Shown: piece by piece, positions 56,200-61,026 of the stretch
Position numbering within the stretch: position 1 is the stretch's first letter
Layout: every line of letters begins with the position of its first letter
DNA from: Aliagarivorans taiwanensis DSM 22990
GTDB taxonomy: Bacteria > Pseudomonadota > Gammaproteobacteria > Enterobacterales > Celerinatantimonadaceae
NCBI RefSeq assembly: GCF_000429505.1
Contig: NZ_AUBZ01000029.1
Coordinates: 1 to 61,026 of the forward strand
DNA length: 61,026 nt
Direction: 5' to 3'
Made by a program: the position numbers and the translations under genes
Notes under the pieces: generated by a model
What the model was told of the DNA's origin: nothing
The model's database searches: none
What the model saw: the letters and a program-made list of their open reading frames with translations, nothing else

Positions 56200-58179
56200 T
56201 CATAGGCCCTTGTGCCACGACTTATTCATCGTGTTCTCAGCCAGCGCAGCAACACCGCCTTCCGCTGTCGCAATAAAGCTTTCCATCTGTTGGCAGAACT
56301 GCACCTGGCTCACTGCCAGCGTGGTGCTGGTGTCAATCGGCCGCATATCCAGCAGGTAGTGGCTAAAGCGCCCCGGCAGTGCCGAGATGACATCAGGGTT
56401 GAAGTGATGTCTGTGGGCATACACCCGACTCAAAAAGCCGCTGGATTTATCGACCAACCATGGTTCATCATTGCGGCTTTGCACGGTGACTTGCTTATCG
56501 CATTTCGGCGTACAACCTTTTTTCACCAGCGGTTTACGGCAACCCAGTGTGCGTTGCAGCAGGCATTGGCGGCTGGTCATCAAGGTGACCGGCTGATAGA
56601 GGCAGTAGTGCAACTCAAAATCGTTCGGACAGACCAAGGACTTAAGCTGGCGTTTATTAAGCTCTGTGGAGACAAAGGCGCCGACACAGCCAAACTCTGT
56701 CTTCAGGCAGTGCAGCGCCCAAGAGTTGGTGGTGTTCATTTGTGGTCCGGCTAACCAATCGATGTCGAGCTGATGGGCCGCCCACGCCACGCCACTGTTG
56801 TCGGTGACGATGCGGCTTGGTTTGAGCGTCTCTAGAAGCTGCTGCGCAGCTTGGAAATCCTTACCAATCAGCACAGGGCCAAACCATGGGATCAGCTGCG
56901 GGTTGTCGCTAAACAGTGCCAGTAGCGCGTCGTATTGATGGGCAAGGCTATCGGGTAGCTGGTAGTAAAGGGGGCCAGTCGTGTCGGTAAATTCGGAAAT
57001 TTGCTGCGGCTGGGAGATCAGTATTGCCGAGCTTGGCGCAGTCGTTGCGCACTGGCTGCCACTTAGGGTTGGCAGCTTAAACTGTTGCTGCTGCCCTTTC
57101 AGGCTACGGGTTGTGCCAGTGCTGACGTCAAGCGCGTGGGTTCTTTGCTCGACGCTGTTAATAATCGCGGTCTTCTCGCGATAAAGGATGCGTTTGATCG
57201 CCTTAAATTCATCGGCCGTGTCCACCCCTTGTTTTGCGGCGCGGTGCTGCGCTGCGTGATCACGCGGGTTATCGATAAACATTGCATCGCCGATAGTGCC
57301 ATGCAGATAACCGTTGGAGAAATCGCGATTAAATACGGTATAGAGGGCGGATTTGTCCTCACTCAGAGGCGCGTTATCGAGGTAGCGATCAATCTGCTGG
57401 CGCCATTGATCCACCACGCTGAAGACATAGTGCGGCTTCTTTACCCGCCCCTCGACCTTTAATGAGTAGACCCCGGCATTGGCCAGTGCGGCCAAATCGT
57501 CAAAGGCGGTGTTGTCTTTCATGTTCAGCGGGAAGTCGTAGCCCGCAGCGGTGGTTTCGAACTGATCGCGACAGGGCTGGCTGCAGCGGCCGCGGTTGCC
57601 AGATGCGCCATTGCGCACCGAGCTGGCATAACACAGCCCGGAAAAGCTCACGCAGTAGGAGCCATGGACAAATACCTCGGTCAGCATGTCGTGCTGGCGA
57701 CCAAACTGGGCCAGTTCGCTTATCTCCTCAAGGCTTAGCTCGCGTGACAGGTTTACCCGGTTAGCGCCGAGCTGCTTAAGAAACTGGAACTGCCCGGTAT
57801 TGTGGGTATTGGCCTGAGTCGATGCGTGGACATCCAGTGTGGGAAAGTAGTGTTTAAGCAGATAGGCCAGCCCCAAGTCTTGGACAATAACCCCATCGAT
57901 ATCGGTGTCGGCCAGCTGCTCAAGCAAGCGCACCACCGCCGGGATCTCGCTCTCCAAGATCAGCACGTTGAGGGTGATAAACACCTCGCAGTCATGGCGG
58001 TGGGCCAGCGCGGTGATGCCATCGAGCATGTCTAGACTAATATTGGTGGCACGGTTGCGGGCGTTAAAGCGGTCCAGGCCACAATAGACGGCGTCTGCAC
58101 CAGCAGCAATCGCTGCTTTAATCGATTCCAGATCGCCCCCGGGGGCTAGTAGCTCAAACTGTTTTTCTGTTACGGGCAT
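56200..58179 (-). CDS. rlhA: 23S rRNA C2501 hydroxylation protein RlhA (peptidase U32 family)
   Basis: 659 aa (E. coli RlhA/YdcP about 653). U32 signature region EVFVHGSYCVSFSGLCYASS and conserved cysteines CYASS, RCSQPCRDQF form the likely iron-sulfur site; a C-terminal beta domain follows. RlhA is needed for 5-hydroxycytidine at 2501 of 23S rRNA, with prephenate as cofactor source. The assignment over related U32 proteins (TrhP, UbiU) rests on length and the long C-terminal part. Confidence 0.88.
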   Translation of the reverse strand: MPVTEKQFELLAPGGDLESIKAAIAAGADAVYCGLDRFNARNRATNISLDMLDGITALAHRHDCEVFITLNVLILESEIPAVVRLLEQLADTDIDGVIVQDLGLAYLLKHYFPTLDVHASTQANTHNTGQFQFLKQLGANRVNLSRELSLEEISELAQFGRQHDMLTEVFVHGSYCVSFSGLCYASSVRNGASGNRGRCSQPCRDQFETTAAGYDFPLNMKDNTAFDDLAALANAGVYSLKVEGRVKKPHYVFSVVDQWRQQIDRYLDNAPLSEDKSALYTVFNRDFSNGYLHGTIGDAMFIDNPRDHAAQHRAAKQGVDTADEFKAIKRILYREKTAIINSVEQRTHALDVSTGTTRSLKGQQQQFKLPTLSGSQCATTAPSSAILISQPQQISEFTDTTGPLYYQLPDSLAHQYDALLALFSDNPQLIPWFGPVLIGKDFQAAQQLLETLKPSRIVTDNSGVAWAAHQLDIDWLAGPQMNTTNSWALHCLKTEFGCVGAFVSTELNKRQLKSLVCPNDFELHYCLYQPVTLMTSRQCLLQRTLGCRKPLVKKGCTPKCDKQVTVQSRNDEPWLVDKSSGFLSRVYAHRHHFNPDVISALPGRFSHYLLDMRPIDTSTTLAVSQVQFCQQMESFIATAEGGVAALAENTMNKSWHKGL

Positions 58180-58375
58180 CTGCTCATCTTTCGCACAACT
58201 AAATCGAAGCGGCGTATTTTACCCCTAGCCATCGTCCTGTAAAGCACTGGGCTTCAGCATTGGGGTCAACAAAGATGCTTGGGGCTGGCGGTCAATCTGA
58301 GTGAATCGGTATAGAGGGAAGGCTACACCTTTGCTAGGGGCATAAGATTAGTCTTTGCAGCATAACTCCAACGGA

Positions 58376-58409
58376 CAAAAAAACGCCCCACAGTCGTGAG
58401 GCGTTTTTT
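58376..58409 (-). terminator. Terminator after the zeta-toxin module
   Basis: Minus strand AAAAAACGCCTCAC-GACT-GTGGGGCGTTTTTTT with one mismatch, followed by GTCC. It closes the two-gene module. Confidence 0.9.
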
Positions 58410-58424
58410 GAAACTATTTGGTGG

Positions 58425-58592
58425 TTACGCGCTTTTAAGCTGCTGAGCCTGCTTGATGACTTTTTGCTGCTCAGCTGTTGATACCTCTAGCACCTTCGAG
58501 AAAACTTTCTTTTTCTCTCCAGCTGATGCGCTGCGAAAAAACTCAGAAAAAGCGGTAGTTTGTGCTTTTTGCTCTTTAAATTTAGACAACAT
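58425..58592 (-). CDS. 55-aa helical protein coupled to a zeta-toxin-like kinase
   Basis: Starts MLSKFKEQKAQTTAFSEFFR and continues with Lys/Gln/Glu-rich helix ending QQLKSA. GGAG for its ATG lies within the end of the kinase gene and the gap is only 3 bp, so translation is coupled. No similarity to epsilon antitoxin that I can see, and the order (toxin first) is reversed. It could be an unconventional antitoxin or an unrelated cargo gene. Confidence 0.7.
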   Translation of the reverse strand: MLSKFKEQKAQTTAFSEFFRSASAGEKKKVFSKVLEVSTAEQQKVIKQAQQLKSA

Positions 58593-58595
58593 ATT

Positions 58596-59321
58596 TTACT
58601 CTCCGCTAGAGCTGATACCGACTAACTCTTTTAGGGACCGGCGATCATACTTGTTGGTTAAGTATTGGTCAACTCCAGTCACATTAGCATGATACAAGCG
58701 GTTACTGCCGTCAACGTTCTTCACCAGCAAGTCTAGCGTAATGGCCGAGCCAAACTCTGCTTTGAGCTGGTTGGCGGTAAGCTGCGAGCTTAGGAATTGC
58801 GCGACAAACACCTCCGCCGGGACTCTGCGACCCTCAACGGCTTCACGAGCCTGCACAAAGCCCCAAGCCTGCTCTGGGGCTTGATAAACGAAGAGAATGG
58901 TCACTTTTCTTCCTCGTTTCAAAGAGCGCTCAATATTTTCTTTGGCTTTAGCGTAGTTGGACAATGTTGTATCGAGAATGAAGCTGACACTTTGCTTTAG
59001 TGCTAGGTCGTGTACTGCTTCTAGCAAGCGAGTTGCTGCATCCTGAAATAGGTGTGAGTTAGCGCCGTTGTAGTCTTCAAACTGTTCTCTTAGCTCATCA
59101 TTATCGATACGTAAAACACCACCGCCAAAGCCGTCAATCAGCGCTTTGGAGGCTTCTGTCTTCCCCGCTCCCGGTGAGCCACACATAAATACGGATACGG
59201 GATCTTTCTCTTTAGGATATGGCGCTAATGCTTCCCTCGACACCCTTTTCTTGGTCGATTTTTGCCTGGCAAAATCTAGGGCTTTTTGCTGGATGGCCAG
59301 CTCTTCTGTTGTGAGCTTCAA
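58596..59321 (-). CDS. Zeta-toxin-like P-loop kinase
   Basis: 241 aa, MKLTTEELAIQQKALDFARQ, with Walker A FMCGSPGAGKTEASKALIDG (about 46-65), acidic RIDNDELREQFEDYNG (about 73-88) and SFILDTTLSN. These are the phosphate-binding loop and substrate-site pattern of zeta toxins/PezT, which phosphorylate UDP-N-acetylglucosamine. Whether this one is toxic is not shown by sequence; the family includes non-toxic kinases. Linked to the 55-aa gene downstream. Confidence 0.82.
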   Translation of the reverse strand: MKLTTEELAIQQKALDFARQKSTKKRVSREALAPYPKEKDPVSVFMCGSPGAGKTEASKALIDGFGGGVLRIDNDELREQFEDYNGANSHLFQDAATRLLEAVHDLALKQSVSFILDTTLSNYAKAKENIERSLKRGRKVTILFVYQAPEQAWGFVQAREAVEGRRVPAEVFVAQFLSSQLTANQLKAEFGSAITLDLLVKNVDGSNRLYHANVTGVDQYLTNKYDRRSLKELVGISSSGE

Positions 59322-59719
59322 TTCGTTGACCTCGAACTACGTAATATTGTCGAACATATGCCGTTCCAACCCAGTTTACAGAAGTGTTGAGCAGCTAGGA
59401 AACTAAAGGCGACTGCGTAAACCACAGTTGCACTTGCTGGTGTTTGTGCCTGAGTATCAAGCCGATCGCGCTACCGCCATCTTCAGCACGTAGGAGGAGC
59501 CTCGATAACAGAGTCGCGCGAGATTCGCCGTCTTAAAGAGGTGTGTAAGTTTGATGAGGTGGTTCAGAGCATCCATCAGGCTGCCGTCGCCTTGAGTTTA
59601 TTTTATTTGCTCCGAGCAGCATCCTTTGCCTACCGCTGTATCAACCAAGTAAAACTTGATCCTCTCTGTCGTATTTCAATAGTAAATGCGACAGAGTAAC
59701 ATTTAAGACTTCTCTGTTG
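59322..59719. other. Gene-poor junction with decayed sequence and a hairpin
   Basis: 398 bp without a convincing ORF. An open stretch near 59431-59491 reads LLVFVPEYQADRATAIFST before a stop and looks like part of a broken gene. Base composition shifts to AT-rich towards the right, and an inverted repeat closes it at 59664-59696. It probably marks the boundary of accessory DNA. Confidence 0.45.
59664..59696. promoter_or_regulatory. 33-bp inverted repeat before the coiled-coil gene
   Basis: CTCTGTCGTATTT pairs with AAATGCGACAGAG around a 7-nt loop, one mismatch, ending 24 bp before the ATG. An operator or a 5' hairpin. Confidence 0.5.
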
Positions 59720-60694
59720 ATGGATCAAACAAGAATGGTATCTCCATATTTAAGAAGAAAGCGTCAATCTAAAGAGCTTGCTTCGATTTCTCAGAAATTG
59801 GACGAGCTCAAGCCAAAGCCAGATAGCATCTTAGTAACCCTATCTCACGTCGCCCAAGTCGCCATGGTAGGCATAGTCATCTGGGGATATTTCTTTACGG
59901 TTATGCCAGTAATGCAAAAAGAAAAGCTTGCAGAGGAAGTAGCAAAGCTTGAAATAGAGCAGGGCTCATTGGATATCAAGCTAGCTGTGGCTGAAAGCTC
60001 ACTGTTTAAGAAAGAAGCCGAAATGGCTCAAATTGTCTCACAGCAAAAAGACTTACTTGCGCAAATTTCCCAGCTTAATTTGAAGCGAGACGAGTTAGAG
60101 TCCGGTATCCAAACTGCGAGAAATGAGTATAGCGAGCTGAAAAGTGCTCTAAAGCAATCAGGTGAAAAACTTGATGATGCGCTCGCAACACTTCTGGCTA
60201 CATACAAAGCAACTCTTCTCGGTAGCCCGTCAGAAGAAGCAAGTCTTACAGGGTATGGGATAGCAAGACAGCAACTGTTCCAATGGATTGAAAATATAGA
60301 GCCTTCCTCTGAGCATTTTCAAATTCAGCAGGAAGTACACAAGGGGCCACTAACTGTAAAGATGTTAGAGTTTTCTCGCTATACACCCTTGGCTAACGCG
60401 TACTTGCAGTTAGACAAGCTAGAGAATGAAGCTATGTCAGCGTCAGGAATATCTAAGTATGTGAAAGAGAGGCTCTTCTTAGAGTTTAAGGAGGGCTTAG
60501 TGTTGCGAGAATCTAGTTTATCAACTCCACAGCCGGATTTCGCATCTTGGTATAACTACTTCCTTGAGAGCACGGATCTGGCCCAGCCATTCATCAACAG
60601 ATGCGTAGACTCACTTTGGAGCAAACGAATAGAAGATGAAGGGTGGTCACCCAGAGTGGTTCATCGGCTCAAACAGGATGATCCGCTCCGGTAG
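59720..60694 (+). CDS. Coiled-coil membrane protein of unknown function
   Basis: 324 aa from the ATG at 59720; ribosome site is weak and TTG at 59717 or ATG at 59735 are alternatives. A basic N-terminus (YLRRKRQSKELAS) is followed by one helix (about 45-65, VAQVAMVGIVIWGYFFTVMP), a long coiled coil (about 70-160) and a globular C-terminus. AT-rich codon use differs from the left part of the window. Its stop lies at the presumed left edge of the IS element, so the C-terminus may be truncated or altered by the insertion. Confidence 0.65.
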   Translation: MDQTRMVSPYLRRKRQSKELASISQKLDELKPKPDSILVTLSHVAQVAMVGIVIWGYFFTVMPVMQKEKLAEEVAKLEIEQGSLDIKLAVAESSLFKKEAEMAQIVSQQKDLLAQISQLNLKRDELESGIQTARNEYSELKSALKQSGEKLDDALATLLATYKATLLGSPSEEASLTGYGIARQQLFQWIENIEPSSEHFQIQQEVHKGPLTVKMLEFSRYTPLANAYLQLDKLENEAMSASGISKYVKERLFLEFKEGLVLRESSLSTPQPDFASWYNYFLESTDLAQPFINRCVDSLWSKRIEDEGWSPRVVHRLKQDDPLR

Positions 60695-61026
60695 TTTTGG
60701 ACACCACGCTAAGCGAGTAAAATCGTTTAACGAGGTGAACAATGACATCAAAAACCAAACGCCAAACCTATACAGCTGAGTACAAAGCTGAAGCCCTTAA
60801 ACTGGCAAAAATCAAAGGGGTAAGCGCTGCCGCTAAAGAGCTCGGAATATACGAATCTCAACTCTACAACTGGCGTAGCGCTGCTGAGAAGAAAACGAAC
60901 ACCACCCAGCGCGAAGCTGAGCTCGCGGCTGAAGTGGCGCGACTCAAACGCCAACTCGCAGAGCAAACAGAGGACCTCGCCATTCTAAAAAAGGCGGCTA
61001 CCTACTTCGCGAAAAATCAAAAGTGA
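60693..61026 (+). mobile_element. IS3-family insertion sequence, left part (cut by the window end)
   Basis: Begins at about TAGTTTTGGACACC (60692-60705), which resembles a terminal repeat, and carries the OrfA gene. OrfB with the DDE nuclease and the right end should lie beyond the window. The exact left end is a guess until the other end is seen. Confidence 0.65.
60742..61026 (+). CDS. IS3-family transposase OrfA (HTH protein)
   Basis: 94 aa, RQTYTAEYKAEALKLAKIKG, with the helix-turn-helix GVSAAAKELGIYESQLYNWR (about 27-46) and a leucine-zipper helix (about 60-85) ending LAILKKAATYFAKNQK. ACGAGGTGA precedes the ATG. The A-rich end (AAAAATCAAAAG) is where IS3 elements often frameshift into OrfB. 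Stop codon is the last base of the window. Confidence 0.9.
   Translation: MTSKTKRQTYTAEYKAEALKLAKIKGVSAAAKELGIYESQLYNWRSAAEKKTNTTQREAELAAEVARLKRQLAEQTEDLAILKKAATYFAKNQK

Noticed and set aside
58425-58592. Canonical epsilon antitoxin
   Set aside because: Gene order is reversed, and the protein is shorter than epsilon with no similarity I can recognise.

Overview
This is chromosomal DNA from a gammaproteobacterium, most likely a marine member of the Alteromonadales close to Shewanella or Ferrimonas. This rests on the spc and alpha ribosomal operons in E. coli-like order, the slyX/fkpA, yheS/yheV, rsd/nudC/hemE/yjaG/hupA and purHD neighbourhoods, the many c-type hemes, and Alteromonadales-type small genes. 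No species is claimed.

Layout. 1-514: end of an rRNA operon (23S 3' end, 5S, tRNA-Thr-GGT, terminator). 515-9290: spc operon (rplN to rpmJ) and alpha operon (rpsM to rplQ). The S10 operon, normally just upstream of rplN, is absent and the rRNA operon stands in its place. 9329-16982: an HD-GYP phosphodiesterase, metA with MetJ boxes, cobalamin-dependent metH, and the Mg2+ transporter mgtE. mgtE is preceded by a consensus promoter and a 17-codon upstream ORF beginning Met-Asp-Pro-Asp. 16988-31608: mostly conserved housekeeping genes (yheS, yheV, slyX, fkpA, rsd, nudC, hemE, yjaG, hupA, leuA) with several small membrane proteins or lipoproteins and a 262-bp palindromic element.

32466-38021 is the most unusual block. 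It is a six-gene leftward operon encoding a NirB-like flavoprotein fused to a predicted di-heme b membrane domain, an 11-heme cytochrome c, a DUF3365-type heme lipoprotein, a small cytochrome c, a truncated hemoglobin and a ferredoxin-type reductase. Together these could carry electrons from NAD(P)H across the inner membrane to periplasmic hemes, beside a cytosolic hemoglobin/reductase pair that resembles a split flavohemoglobin. A CRP/FNR-like palindrome lies in the divergent promoter region shared with an orphan TRAP binding protein (dctP), which is followed by a LysR regulator and acuI.

41568-54884: a quinone reductase, two tandem paralogous micro-genes (28 and 29 codons) behind an AT-rich, palindrome-rich promoter region, tag, an M14-type deacylase, purD/purH, lrgAB divergent from ldhA across a 20-bp palindrome, and a 5'-truncated lysR remnant. 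55147-61026: an EF-hand protein, rlhA, and then a more AT-rich accessory end with a zeta-toxin-like kinase coupled to a 55-aa helical protein, a coiled-coil membrane protein of unknown function, and the left part of an IS3-family element at the window edge.
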